DNA of 64,000 nt, taken from Nocardioides acrostichi (GTDB taxonomy: Bacteria; Actinomycetota; Actinomycetes; Propionibacteriales; Nocardioidaceae). Every line of letters starts with the position of its first letter. Position 1 is the first letter of the stretch. Below, piece by piece: positions 36,713 through 47,492 of this stretch. The notes under the pieces were generated by a model. The model was given only the letters and a program-made list of their open reading frames with translations, was not told the origin of the DNA and ran no database searches. The position numbers and the translations under genes were made by a program. The stretch covers positions 1 to 64,000 of the forward strand of contig NZ_JADIVZ010000014.1 of assembly GCF_015319165.1 (NCBI RefSeq). Direction: 5' to 3'.

Positions 36713-37935
36713 GCGTGCATGCTGCCACGCGCTCGCTGCTCGTCGTTGTGGCGGGCGCTGGCGGGGGCGGAGCGGCGCAGCGCAGGCGTGAGGAGCGCGG
36801 AGACGAAGAGGGACGCCGCCGCGAGCAGCGCCATCGTGAGATGTGCGTCGAGCACCTCGGCGATCGCGCCGCCGAGCGCCGCCCCAGTGGCCTGACCGAT
36901 CATCAGGCCGCTGCCGGCCAGACCGAACACCTGGCCGCGGTTGGCCGGGTCCGTGGTGTGCACCAGCCGCTCCTGGAGCGGCAGCGAGGCGCAGTAGCCG
37001 ACCGAGGCGACGAACCCGAGCACCAGCGCGACCGGCAACCCGGGGTCGAGAGCGAAGCCGAGATAGGGCAGTGCGAGCAGCAGCCGCAGCGGTGTGACGA
37101 CACGATCGCGGTGGGTGGGCGGCACCAGGCGGCCCATCACGACGTCACCGGTCAGCATGCCGGCGGCCGTGACGGCGAAGAGCAGCCCGGCGGCGTCCAC
37201 ACCGCTCTCGGTGCTGAACGGCAGGAACAGGGCCTCGCACCCGACGATCAGTCCGTTCGGGATCCACAGCGCCAGGTAGACGGGCCGGGTGACCGGCGAG
37301 CCGAGCAGGTGGCGGTTGACGGCGCGGGTGCGCTGCACGAGTCGGCCGGAGGGCTGCGTGCCGGGGCGCTCGCTGATGCCGAATCGCAGCAGCAGCACGA
37401 CGGCGAGCGCACCGCCGGCCGCGAGGAGGAAGACCGCGCTCACGGGGAGGTGGGCGATGAGAACCCCGCCCGCGGCGTACCCGACGACCTGCATCACGCC
37501 GACCGCGAGGTTGAGCGTCGCGCGCCCGAGCACGAAGCCGTCGTCGGGCAGGATCTGGTGCATCAACCGCATCGTCGAGCCGCTGGTGGCCGAGCCGGCG
37601 AGGTAGGGCAGGGCGAGGATGACCAGGCGCGACCACCACGGCAGGTGCGGGATCGCCTGGAGCAGGCAGGCGACGCCGTACGCGGCCGGCATCACGAGAC
37701 TGGCGCGGCGCACGCCGAGCGAGTCCGACGCCCCGAGCACGGTCGCGGAGCCGAGCATGGTGATGAGCGGCCCGCCGAACAGCACGAGTGCGGTGAGCAG
37801 CGGACTCGCGGTGGCCGCGTAGGTGATGCTGGCCAGGGCCAGCGACTGGAGCGAGACCACTCCCATCGTCACGCAGCGCACGATGAAGAGCACCCGGAAC
37901 TCGGGATAGGAGAAGACCTCGCGGTAGGTGCGCAC
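36709..37935 (-). CDS. Major facilitator superfamily transporter
   Basis: A 408-aa protein with about 12 hydrophobic segments and the loop features of MFS drug or metabolite exporters (LGASDSLGVRR after TM2 resembles motif A; LLRFGISERPG in the central loop). It starts at GTG 37935, with the family-like VRTYREVFSYPEFRVLFIVR. The 3' end overlaps gpx by 4 bp. It is divergent from an ArsR-type regulator gene 58 bp away, which probably controls it. Confidence 0.85.
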   Translation of the reverse strand: MRTYREVFSYPEFRVLFIVRCVTMGVVSLQSLALASITYAATASPLLTALVLFGGPLITMLGSATVLGASDSLGVRRASLVMPAAYGVACLLQAIPHLPWWSRLVILALPYLAGSATSGSTMRLMHQILPDDGFVLGRATLNLAVGVMQVVGYAAGGVLIAHLPVSAVFLLAAGGALAVVLLLRFGISERPGTQPSGRLVQRTRAVNRHLLGSPVTRPVYLALWIPNGLIVGCEALFLPFSTESGVDAAGLLFAVTAAGMLTGDVVMGRLVPPTHRDRVVTPLRLLLALPYLGFALDPGLPVALVLGFVASVGYCASLPLQERLVHTTDPANRGQVFGLAGSGLMIGQATGAALGGAIAEVLDAHLTMALLAAASLFVSALLTPALRRSAPASARHNDEQRARGSMHA

Positions 37936-37993
37936 CCGACCATGCTGTGTCAGCCTGGGGCGAGGTGGCCAACGTTTCGGGAGAGGGCGAAAC

Positions 37994-39058
37994 ATGGGTG
38001 ATTGGCTGGTGTCGGCCGACCTGCTCGCGCATAGCCGTTTCACGCTCTCGCCCTTGGCCGAGACCACCGCCGCACTCACGGTGCTGACGGGGCCGCGCGG
38101 TCCGTGGCAGCAGGCGTTCCATGCCACCCATGCCGCGGCTTATGAGGCGATGCTCGCCGAGCATCCCGTGCGCCGCGAGCTCGGCGAGCGGGCGTGGCGT
38201 CCGCGACGAGGCACGGCGCCCGGGTGGATGGCCGACTTCCTCTCGATCGCGCCGGAGCGTGCCGGCGCCACGTTCGACGACGAGATCGACCTGCTCGGCC
38301 GGGAGTGGAGCGACGAGCGCATCCGGGCGGCGCTGGTCGAGGTCCGGCCCGGCCCGCTGGCAACCTTGCTGATGCGCGACGGATTGCGGGAAGAGCTCGA
38401 GGCGCTGCTGCGGTGGGTGTGGACGGCGACGCTCGAGGCCGACTGGCCGCGTCGCTCCCGCGTGCTCGAGGCCGACATCTTGAGTCGCACCACGCTGCTG
38501 GGCTCGCAGGGCTGGGCGGCCGTGGTGGCCAGCCTGGGCCAGCGGCGCGCCTGGCTCGGCGAGGGACGGCTGCGGATCAACGGCTACGACCTGCCCGACC
38601 GCGACCTCTCACGGGCGCGACAGCTGTGGTTCGTTCCGGTGCACTCGAACGGCTCATGGGTCGCCTGGCAGGAGCCGGAGCGCTACGCCATCGTTTACCC
38701 GGTCACCGGTGCACTGGCCCCGCCCGACGGCGCCCGCGGGGGCGAGTCCGCGCTGGCTCGGCTGCTCGGCGCGAACCGTGCCCGGGTGCTCGGCGCCCTC
38801 GATGACCCGCGCACCACGAGCCAGTTGGCCGCCACGACGGGGCTGCCGCTGGGCACGGTGGGTGGCCACCTGCGGGTGCTGTTGGAGTCCGGCCTGCTGC
38901 TGCGGCGCCGGGCCGGCCGCGAGGTGCTCTACTGGCGCACCGAGACCGGCGACGCACTGGTCGCCTCGGGTGGTGCATCGGGTGGTGCATCGGGTGGTGC
39001 ATCGGGTGGACGCTCCGATGTGGCTGACGGTGGGCCGGATGTCGGGGGCCGCGGCTAG
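37994..39058 (+). CDS. ArsR-type winged-helix regulator with DUF5937-like N-terminus
   Basis: A 354-aa protein. The long N-terminal region begins MGDWLVSADLLAHSRFTLSP, characteristic of the actinobacterial DUF5937/ArsR group. A C-terminal winged helix (about residues 262-320) contains SQLAATTGLPLGTVGGHLRV, then LLESGLLLRRRAGREVLYWR. The tail carries a 12-bp tandem repeat encoding SGGA units and is probably disordered. It is divergent from the MFS/gpx operon, the usual arrangement for a local regulator. The ATG at 37994 suits the family start. Confidence 0.8.
   Translation: MGDWLVSADLLAHSRFTLSPLAETTAALTVLTGPRGPWQQAFHATHAAAYEAMLAEHPVRRELGERAWRPRRGTAPGWMADFLSIAPERAGATFDDEIDLLGREWSDERIRAALVEVRPGPLATLLMRDGLREELEALLRWVWTATLEADWPRRSRVLEADILSRTTLLGSQGWAAVVASLGQRRAWLGEGRLRINGYDLPDRDLSRARQLWFVPVHSNGSWVAWQEPERYAIVYPVTGALAPPDGARGGESALARLLGANRARVLGALDDPRTTSQLAATTGLPLGTVGGHLRVLLESGLLLRRRAGREVLYWRTETGDALVASGGASGGASGGASGGRSDVADGGPDVGGRG
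38965..39010 (+). repeat. 12-bp in-frame tandem repeat (VNTR) in the regulator's tail
   Basis: The unit TCGGGTGGTGCA occurs three times, plus a partial fourth, encoding Ser-Gly-Gly-Ala repeats. Because the unit is a multiple of three, copy-number changes would keep the frame. Confidence 0.9.
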
Positions 39059-39067
39059 GTTCGACAC

Positions 39068-41872
<2,805 letters not shown>

Positions 41873-41882
41873 GGCGGCACTG

Positions 41883-42551
41883 ATGGCCGGACGCCGAGCG
41901 AGCTGGTGGTCACGCGCCTGGACCCGGGCCATCGAGGAGTGCGTCTACGAGCAGCGCGACCTCACCCACGGACGCCGCATCGCACGGCAGGGCCTGGTCG
42001 GCGGCATCCGCGTCGTCCCGGGCCGCGCCATGGCAGCGGTCGAGGATCCGCGCGGCCCGTTCGCCGTGACGATCGAGGTGCCCGCGCTCGACGCCGTCGC
42101 CCAGGAGGCGCTCGTCGAGGTGCTCGCGGCCCAGGCGGGTCGGCTGGTCGCCCTGCTCGCCGGCGACCTGCCGCACGACCTGGTCGAGGCCATCGAGGAG
42201 GTCGGCGTCGAGCTGCTGCCCTACGGCGGCGAGCTGACGGCGTCCTGCTCCTGCGAGCCGTGGGTCGACCCGTGCCGGCACGCCGTCGCCGTGCTCACCC
42301 GGCTCGGCACGATGCTCGACGCCGACCCGCTGGTGCTGTTGGCCCTGCGTGGCCTGCGCCGCGAGGATCTGCTCGCAAGGGTGCACGCGGCCGCCGGCCC
42401 CGACGAGCCGACCGACGCCGGTGCCACTCTCGAGGAGGTCGACGACGTCGACCTGGCCTACGACGCCGTCGTGCGCGCCGTCCGGCTGCTCCACTTGCTC
42501 GAGGCCGGCGAGCGCGACGAGACGGATCCAGACCTCACGCACCTGCTCTGA
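41883..42551 (+). CDS. SWIM zinc-finger protein paired with the SNF2 ATPase
   Basis: A 222-aa protein with a SWIM motif CSCEPWVDPCRHAVAV (CxC...CxH, about residues 120-135), predicted to bind zinc and DNA or protein. The start ATG 41883 is 10 bp after the SNF2 stop. SWIM proteins adjacent to SNF2-type helicases are common in bacteria and probably form a working pair. It ends just before the decayed island, so it marks that island's left flank. Confidence 0.85.
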   Translation: MAGRRASWWSRAWTRAIEECVYEQRDLTHGRRIARQGLVGGIRVVPGRAMAAVEDPRGPFAVTIEVPALDAVAQEALVEVLAAQAGRLVALLAGDLPHDLVEAIEEVGVELLPYGGELTASCSCEPWVDPCRHAVAVLTRLGTMLDADPLVLLALRGLRREDLLARVHAAAGPDEPTDAGATLEEVDDVDLAYDAVVRAVRLLHLLEAGERDETDPDLTHLL

Positions 42552-42790
42552 TGCCGAGGTGCGGGCCCCTGGCCTCGCCTCATGAGGCGCCGTTACCGGG
42601 ACGCTCTGCGGACAAGGCTTGCGGGGCGGGGACGGGAGCTGGCGCTCGGTGAGCTGCAGCATCGCCGCAGGTGGTTCGGCTTGCGGGACAAGAAACCACG
42701 TGCGCCTGCGCCCCTTTCATGCCCGATGAGCGGGCGTCTCTTTATGGCCAACGCCTGCCACTGGAGAGTCACCGGGCATCATCTTGACTC
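42552..42790. other. Structured leader region upstream of folD
   Basis: No gene supported. Several hairpins can form: GTGGTT...AACCAC with an inner CTTG/CAAG (42671-42699), GCCCGATGAGCGGGC (42721-42735) followed by GTCTCTTTAT, and an 11-bp stem from 42773 into the folD start. The density of hairpins suggests RNA-level control; the conserved ZTP core found upstream of the AICAR transformylase is not recognisable here. Confidence 0.4.
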
Positions 42791-42814
42791 GTGTCAGCCC
42801 TCATGATGCCCGGA
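42773..42814 (+). promoter_or_regulatory. Hairpin enclosing the folD start codon
   Basis: CCGGGCATCAT (42773-42783) is perfectly complementary to ATGATGCCCGG (42803-42813), with the GTG at 42791 in the loop and the ATG codons in the stem. Such pairing would mask initiation, so an upstream RNA element that captures CCGGGCATC could switch it. Confidence 0.5.
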
Positions 42815-43650
42815 GCCCCCGTTGCCAACGCCGTGCTCGCCGACGTCTGTGCCCGCGCCACGGTTCTGGTCGCTGCTGGCCACGTTCCCGGCCTGGCCAC
42901 TCTGCTCGTCGGTGACGACCCAGCCAGCGCTGGATACATCCGGATGAAACAAGAGAAGGCCGCCGAGCTGGGCTTCACTTCTCCGCATGTGCACTTGCCG
43001 AGCAGTGCCACGCAGGCCGACGTGCTCCCGGTGATCTCGGACTTCAATGCCGACGCGGCGGTGGACGCCATGCTGTTCCAGCACCCTGCGCCCGGCACAT
43101 CGACTACGACGCGGCGCTCGCGACGGTCGACCCCGACAAGGACGTCGACGGTATGCAGCCGGTCAATGTCGGGCGTCTCGCTCTCGGGCTGCCTGGGCCG
43201 GTCGCATGCACTCCCGCCGGTATCGAGGCGCTGCTGGCCTACTACGAGATCCAGGTCGCCGGCCAAGACGTCTGCATCAATGGGCGGGGTGCCACCATTG
43301 GTCGTCCGCTGGCCCTGTTGCTCTCCCAGAAGCGGGACACGGCGAATGCCGCCGTCACCGTGGTTCACACTGGGGTTCCAGGTTGGGCTGAGCACACTCG
43401 CCGCGCCAGCATCGTCATCGCTGCCGCGGGCGTTCCAGGGATGATTCGCCCCGAACACCTGACCCCCGGTGTCACCGTCGTTGGCGCGGGCGTGCGCTAC
43501 GAAGGGCGACGTCTGCTGCCCGATGTTGACGAGTCCTGCGAGGCCATCGCCGGTGCCATCACGCCCCGACTCGGCGGAGTCGGCCCGACCACGATCGCCA
43601 TGCTGTTCCGAAACGCGGTCGAGGCAGCCGAGCGCCACGCGAGAATCTGA
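42791..43650 (+). pseudogene. folD: folD (methylene-THF dehydrogenase/cyclohydrolase), frameshifted
   Basis: FolD converts 5,10-methylene-THF to 10-formyl-THF. The first frame gives LLVGDDPASAGYIRMKQEKA with the catalytic YxxxK lysine. The second, from about 43100, gives DPDKDVDGMQPVNVGRL, the NAD(P)-binding NGRGATIGRPLALLL, and PRLGGVGPTTIAMLFRNAVEAA. The switch falls at about 43088-43098 in a C/G run (GCGCCCGGCAC) and needs one added base, so a single deletion or a sequencing error explains it. Otherwise the protein is full length (~286 aa) and all motifs are kept, which suggests recent inactivation. It functionally pairs with the 10-formyl-THF-using enzyme at 44469. Confidence 0.8.
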
Positions 43651-43747
43651 GCCCCTCGAAACGCCCGGATCTGCCTGCGGGCTCAGGCGATGTGCGGATG
43701 GAATCGTCGATCGGCGGTGAGCCGGCTGAGTCGGTGCTTGTGGGACA

Positions 43748-44293
43748 GTGACGTTGATGAGTGATGCCGCCCGGGGCCCGATAGGACGCCGGTTCATCTT
43801 CACTGGCATGGCATGGCAGGGTCGGGGAAGACCACCTTCGCCCTTGCGCTCGCTGCCAAGACCGGCTTGCCGGTCATTCATCTGGACCTTCACTTCTGGA
43901 AGCCCGGATGGGTTGCACCGTTGGAGACGGAGTGGCGCGAGAAGCAACGCCGCGTGTTCGCCGCCGATGCCTGGATCGCCGACGGCAATTACGACGAGAC
44001 GCTCGCTGTCCGTCTCGAACGCGCGGACACGGTGGTGGTTCTCGACTTGCCCTGGTGGCTGTGCGCGGGACGCACGCTTGTTCGCGGCTTTCGCATGCCG
44101 GGCGAGCTGCCCGCAGGGTGCGACTATTCTTCCTGGCGGCGGTTGCGCGACGAGTGGCGATTGGCCGCCCCTCGTCTGCCTTAATCACCAGTTAGAACCG
44201 GCCCGCGAACGCGAGATTATCTCGCAGCACGGGGAGCATGTTGCCCTTCACGTGCTCAGGTCCAAACGGGCGGTCAGGGAGCTCCTCGGCTGA
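43748..44293 (+). pseudogene. Small P-loop kinase (topology-modulation/adenylate-kinase-like), two frameshifts
   Basis: The expected protein is ~175 aa. RRFIFTGMA in one frame should continue into AGSGKTTFALALA in another; the break is a duplicated 5-mer (ATGGC at 43808-43812 and 43813-43817). The middle frame carries HLDLHFWKPGW, WIADGNYDETL and the VVVLDLPWWLC strand, typical of these AAA_17-type kinases. Around 44160-44180 the frame returns to the first, giving LEPAREREIISQHGEHVALH, then VLRSKRAVRELL, the family C-terminus. The two lesions mean no full protein is made. It lies between folD and the AICAR transformylase gene. Confidence 0.75.
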
Positions 44294-44373
44294 CACTTGA
44301 CGTCTGATCAAGACGCACTTCTATGCCGCGATCCTCTCGTAGCCGATGACGGTGAAGTTCGCCATGGGGATAA

Positions 44374-44466
44374 TCGCGGGAGACGACTGGCGTTGGGTGG
44401 GTGACCACCAGGGAGTTGCGTCGGAGCGCATCGACCGCCTGGGTGCCTCCTCAAACGAGGAGCGTG
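44374..44466 (+). ncRNA. ZTP (pfl) riboswitch with Shine-Dalgarno sequestration
   Basis: The conserved parts of the pfl/ZTP aptamer appear in order: GACTGGCG (about 44386-44393), a GGTGG-GTGA-CCACC hairpin (44396-44409), AGGGAGTTGCGTC closing P1, then GACCGCCTGGGTGCC (44433-44447). GGCG of the first part can pair with CGCC of the last, forming the known pseudoknot. Directly behind lies CTCCTC-AAAC-GAGGAG (about 44448-44463), a hairpin hiding the ribosome-binding site of the ATG at 44469. This is a translational ON switch design: ligand (ZMP/ZTP, accumulating when 10-formyl-THF is short) should stabilise the aptamer and free GAGGAG. Confidence 0.82.
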
Positions 44467-44468
44467 GC

Positions 44469-45587
44469 ATGCGGTACGGAATGAATCCCCACCAGGCGGC
44501 CCGGGTGGTCGGCGACGCGAGGCACGTTCGCGTCCTGAACGGCGAACCGTCTTTGATCAACTGGCTGGATTTGCTGAACGCCTGGATGCTGGTCCGTGAT
44601 GTGCGTTGCGCGGTGGGCCAGCCGGCGGCGGCGTCTTTCAAGCACGTCTCGCCAGCTGGGGTCGCCGTCGCCGGGCCGATCGACCCGTGCGCCGCCGAGC
44701 TGTGGCGTGTTGATCGAGGTGCGAGCGGCTCACTGCTGTCGGCCTACGTCCGGGCACGCGATGTCGACCCCAAGTCGTCCTTCGGGGATGCGATCGCGTT
44801 GTCCGAGCCATGCGACGTCGCGACCGCGCAGTTCATCGGTCAGGTCATCGCCGACGCGGTCATCGCCCCAGGGTTCGAACCAGAGGCGCTCGCCATCCTG
44901 AACCGGAAGAAGACGGGCAGGTTCCTGGTCGTTGAGGTGGACCCGAGCTACGACCCGCCGCAGCATGAGGCGCGCGAACTGTTCGGAGTGCGCCTGGAGC
45001 AGGAACGCGATGACGCGACGCTCGGCGCCGACCTCGACGAGACACCGTTTCGGAACGACGCGCTGCTCGGGCTCGCCACGCTGCGCTACACCCAGTCCAA
45101 CTCTGTGTGCGTGGGGAAGGACGGCATGGTGCTCGGGATCGGCGCCGGCCAGCAAAACCGGGTGGACTGCACCCGCCTTGCGGGCACAAAGGCACAGACG
45201 TGGTGGCTTCGACGCCACCAGATCATCCAGGCGCTGCACGCGCCAGACCTGCCCAGACAGGACCTGCTCAACTGGCAGATCCGATTCGCCGAGCAGACCC
45301 TCACCCGCAACCAGACCCAGCAACTTGCCCGACTGTTCGGTGCCGAGGTCCTGGCCGACTACCGCGACCCGGGCTGGCGGCTGGAGTGGGCCGCACGCTG
45401 GTCTGGCCTGGTGATGTGCTCGGACGGGTTCATACCCTTCCGCGACAACGTCGACCTGGCCGCCCAGCTAGGGGTGACAACGCTCGTCGAGCCTGGCGGG
45501 TCAGTCCGGACCTCGGAGGTTGCCGCCGCCGCGGCAGAGCACGGCATCGTTCACGCAACCACCGGACTGCGCCTGTTCCACCACTGA
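44469..45587 (+). CDS. Stand-alone AICAR transformylase (short PurH-like, no IMP cyclohydrolase domain)
   Basis: A 372-aa enzyme that moves the formyl group of 10-formyl-THF to AICAR, the ninth step of purine synthesis. It begins MRYGMNPHQAARVV, as the transformylase domain does. Catalytic Lys-His (FKHVSPAGVAV), YTQSNSVCVGKDGMVLGIGA, with GQQNRVDC, and SDGFIPFRDNVDLAAQLGVT are intact. The MGS-like cyclohydrolase domain of bifunctional PurH is absent. I choose ATG 44469 over the open-frame start at 44346 because 44346-44468 is riboswitch and GAGGAG sits 7 nt upstream. It follows folD and a kinase remnant. It is the only clearly intact gene of the island. Confidence 0.88.
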   Translation: MRYGMNPHQAARVVGDARHVRVLNGEPSLINWLDLLNAWMLVRDVRCAVGQPAAASFKHVSPAGVAVAGPIDPCAAELWRVDRGASGSLLSAYVRARDVDPKSSFGDAIALSEPCDVATAQFIGQVIADAVIAPGFEPEALAILNRKKTGRFLVVEVDPSYDPPQHEARELFGVRLEQERDDATLGADLDETPFRNDALLGLATLRYTQSNSVCVGKDGMVLGIGAGQQNRVDCTRLAGTKAQTWWLRRHQIIQALHAPDLPRQDLLNWQIRFAEQTLTRNQTQQLARLFGAEVLADYRDPGWRLEWAARWSGLVMCSDGFIPFRDNVDLAAQLGVTTLVEPGGSVRTSEVAAAAAEHGIVHATTGLRLFHH

Positions 45588-45605
45588 CATCTCACGAGCG
45601 ACGGC

Positions 45606-46265
45606 CTACGAACGTGTTCTCTTCCGGCCGGTCCGCGGGTATTGCGTTGCCGATAAGGGATCGTCGGAGGCGATAAGGGGGACGAACCAGTACGCCATGT
45701 GGATCCCGGTGCGCCAGTAGGGATCCAGGCCGTCGGGGAGGAAGGCTCGGCGGATGCGGGAGCTCTGCCCGTCGGCTCCCACCAGTAGATCGAAGCCCTC
45801 GCTGGTGCCGTCGGAGAACCGTGCGGTCATCTGGCTGTCGTCCTGGTCGAAGCCAGCCACGCTCACGCCGAAGCGGTACTCGACGTGGTCACGGGTCGCA
45901 TCGTTGAGGATCCGCACGAGGTCGCCGCGCATGATCTCGTACTCCGAGGTGAGCGTCTGGCGTCCCTTGCCCGAGGTGTTGGCCATGATGGTCGCACGCG
46001 GCTTGCCGTTGGCGTTCACAAACGCGACGCCGGGCTCGTCGACCAGGTTGTTCTTGAACTCCCCGAGCAACCCCATGGCGTCGGCGGCGTCGATGCCCTG
46101 CCCTCTCAGGTCGACCTGGGCGCCGTAGGCGCGCAGTTCGGGGAACCGTTCGGCAACCACCACACGATGGCCACCGCGCGCCAGCCAGAACGCGAGCGCC
46201 TGTCCAGCAACTCCAGCGCCGGCGATGAGGACGTTCAGCGGACGCGACTTGGGCCCGATACTCAT
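45606..46265 (-). pseudogene. FAD-dependent monooxygenase (PHBH/TetX-like), 3'-truncated
   Basis: 219 residues remain of a ~380-400-aa flavin monooxygenase. From ATG 46265 the FAD motif VLIAGAGVAGQALAFWLARG, the EYEIMRGDLVRIL arginine motif and the DG motif FDLLVGADGQSSRIRRAF are intact. Homology ends after HMAYWFVPLIASDD, then a short unrelated tail (SATQYPRTGRKRTRS) to the stop, so roughly 170 residues of the C-terminal substrate domain are lost. A functional enzyme is unlikely. It is head-to-head with a tetR remnant, a pairing typical of drug- or aromatic-inducible monooxygenases. Confidence 0.75.
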
Positions 46266-46268
46266 CGC

Positions 46269-46674
46269 AATCCACTGCGACAGCACCGCTGCCCCAGCCT
46301 TCGGACGACTGGCGAGAGTGGTTCCTGGAGAACACGCGCAGCTTGCGACGGACGCTGCTCCTCCGCGCGACGGTGCGCGCCTGCACGCCGGCATCCTCCC
46401 CGGCGGTGACGACCTAGGCAGGATCGCCCACAAGATGGCGTTCCTGGCGGCCTCAGGCGTTCTGGAAGCAGACGCCCAGATGGCGATGCTCGCCGCCAGC
46501 CGCTACACCGTTGGGTGTGTCCTCGAAGAGCAGGCCGACGGGCCCGTCGACGTCGACGCACGGCAACTGATCATTCCGCACATCGACCACGACGCAGCCT
46601 TCGAGGCCGGCCTGACGCTGATCCTCCACGGCCTCGTGGCACGCCTGCAGGCACAGGCCGACAGCAACCGCTAG
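46269..46674 (+). pseudogene. tetR remnant (C-terminal ligand domain only), frameshifted
   Basis: No HTH is present. One frame gives SDDWREWFLENTRSLRRTLL, then LRA; about one base is missing near 46364-46370, after which another frame gives RDGARLHAGILPGGDDLGR, MAFLAASGVLEADAQMAML and VGCVLEEQADG, the pattern of the TetR_C_1 (tetracycline-repressor-type) domain. The missing 5' part abuts the start of the divergent monooxygenase remnant, so a deletion probably joined the two. It probably encoded the repressor of that monooxygenase. Confidence 0.7.
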
Positions 46675-46694
46675 AAGCAGCAAGGCGCCGCAAG

Positions 46695-46750
46695 GGTCTG
46701 CCCCCGGTCTGGTTGACACTCCGGCGTGTCAACCAGACGCGGGGCAGACC
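46695..46750. repeat. 25-bp inverted repeat with 6-bp centre; possible abutted IS ends
   Basis: Arms 46695-46719 and 46726-46750 match at 23 of 25 positions around TCCGGC. Each arm reads GGTCTGCCCC... inward to GTTGACAC. This resembles terminal repeats of IS3-type elements with the interior removed, or a small palindromic element. It lies between the tetR remnant and the truncated sigma gene, where a transposition or deletion scar would be expected. It might also act as a terminator. Confidence 0.6.
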
Positions 46751-46980
46751 CCTCCAGGTTGTCACCAACTGCGGATGCGACGAGCGCGGATTGCGGTCGG
46801 CAGCGTAGCGGCGCGGCGGGCCTCCAAGACGCCGCCTGCTGGACCAACGAGCTGACCTGCCGCCGAGCGGGTCGCCGCGCACTGCGATTCCCCAGTGCCA
46901 GGGACGGGTCAGCGTGATCTCCGCCAGCGGTGGCAGGGCGCAAGCGTGGTGCGGCTGGTCTCACCGGTTCCTCGCACGTG
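46751..46980. other. Intergenic debris at the right edge of the decayed island
   Basis: No gene supported. Frames on both strands are open for up to ~100 codons through high GC, but none has a motif. The truncated sigma gene reads into this stretch and hits TGA at 46981, so it is probably foreign to that gene. Confidence 0.4.
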
Positions 46981-47340
46981 TCACGCCACCCGTTCGCGCG
47001 GGGTGAGCCGGTCGAGCACCACGTGCAGGGCCGCTCCCACGGTGTCGGCCAGCGCCATCTCGTCGAGCACCTCCTCGGCCGGGTCGGGTGCGCTACAGCC
47101 CGGATCGACCTCCGGTGCGGGCTCGGGGGTGCGGCGGCGCAGCTGGTCGAGGCAGAGTCGCGTGGTGACCGTCGTGAGCCAGCCCGGCGGGTTCTCGACG
47201 GCGCTCGCGTCGGTGCCGTGCAGTCGCAGCCACGCCTGCTGCACGACGTCCTCCGCCTCGGCGGGGTCGCCGAGCACGCGTGCGGCGAGACGGGTCAGTC
47301 GCGGCCGTTCGGCCTCGAACGCGAGCGTGGGGTCGGGCAT
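46981..47340 (-). pseudogene. ECF sigma factor, truncated in region 4
   Basis: 119 residues remain. Sigma region 2 is complete (RLTRLAARVLGDPAEAEDVV, then QQAWLRLH and PPGWLTTVTTRLCLDQLRRR), and the start of region 4 (LDRLTPRERVA) is followed at once by a stop. Normal members of this SigJ/ECF41-like group continue with the region 4 helix-turn-helix and a SnoaL-like domain (about 290 aa total). Without region 4.2 it cannot recognise a -35 element, so it should be inactive. The breakpoint coincides with the right edge of the decayed island. Confidence 0.75.
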
Positions 47341-47492
47341 GCGCCGCTCCTGGATCGATGGTGGCTCTCACGAGGGTGACGCATGCCGGAGCCCGGGTGT
47401 GACAGCGACGGCGACGTGCGCGCCGTCGCCTCCGAGCCCTCGCCCACGCCGAGGGCGGGGCCGGCCAGCCGTCGCGCCCGTAGCGTGGAGAC

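Noticed and set aside
42582..42806. 74-codon open frame between the SWIM gene and folD
   Set aside because: No RBS, no motif, and it overlaps hairpins and the folD start; most likely not translated.
44346..44468. Upstream in-frame ATG for the AICAR transformylase
   Set aside because: The extra 41 codons are the ZTP riboswitch; the ATG at 44469 has GAGGAG and matches the family N-terminus.
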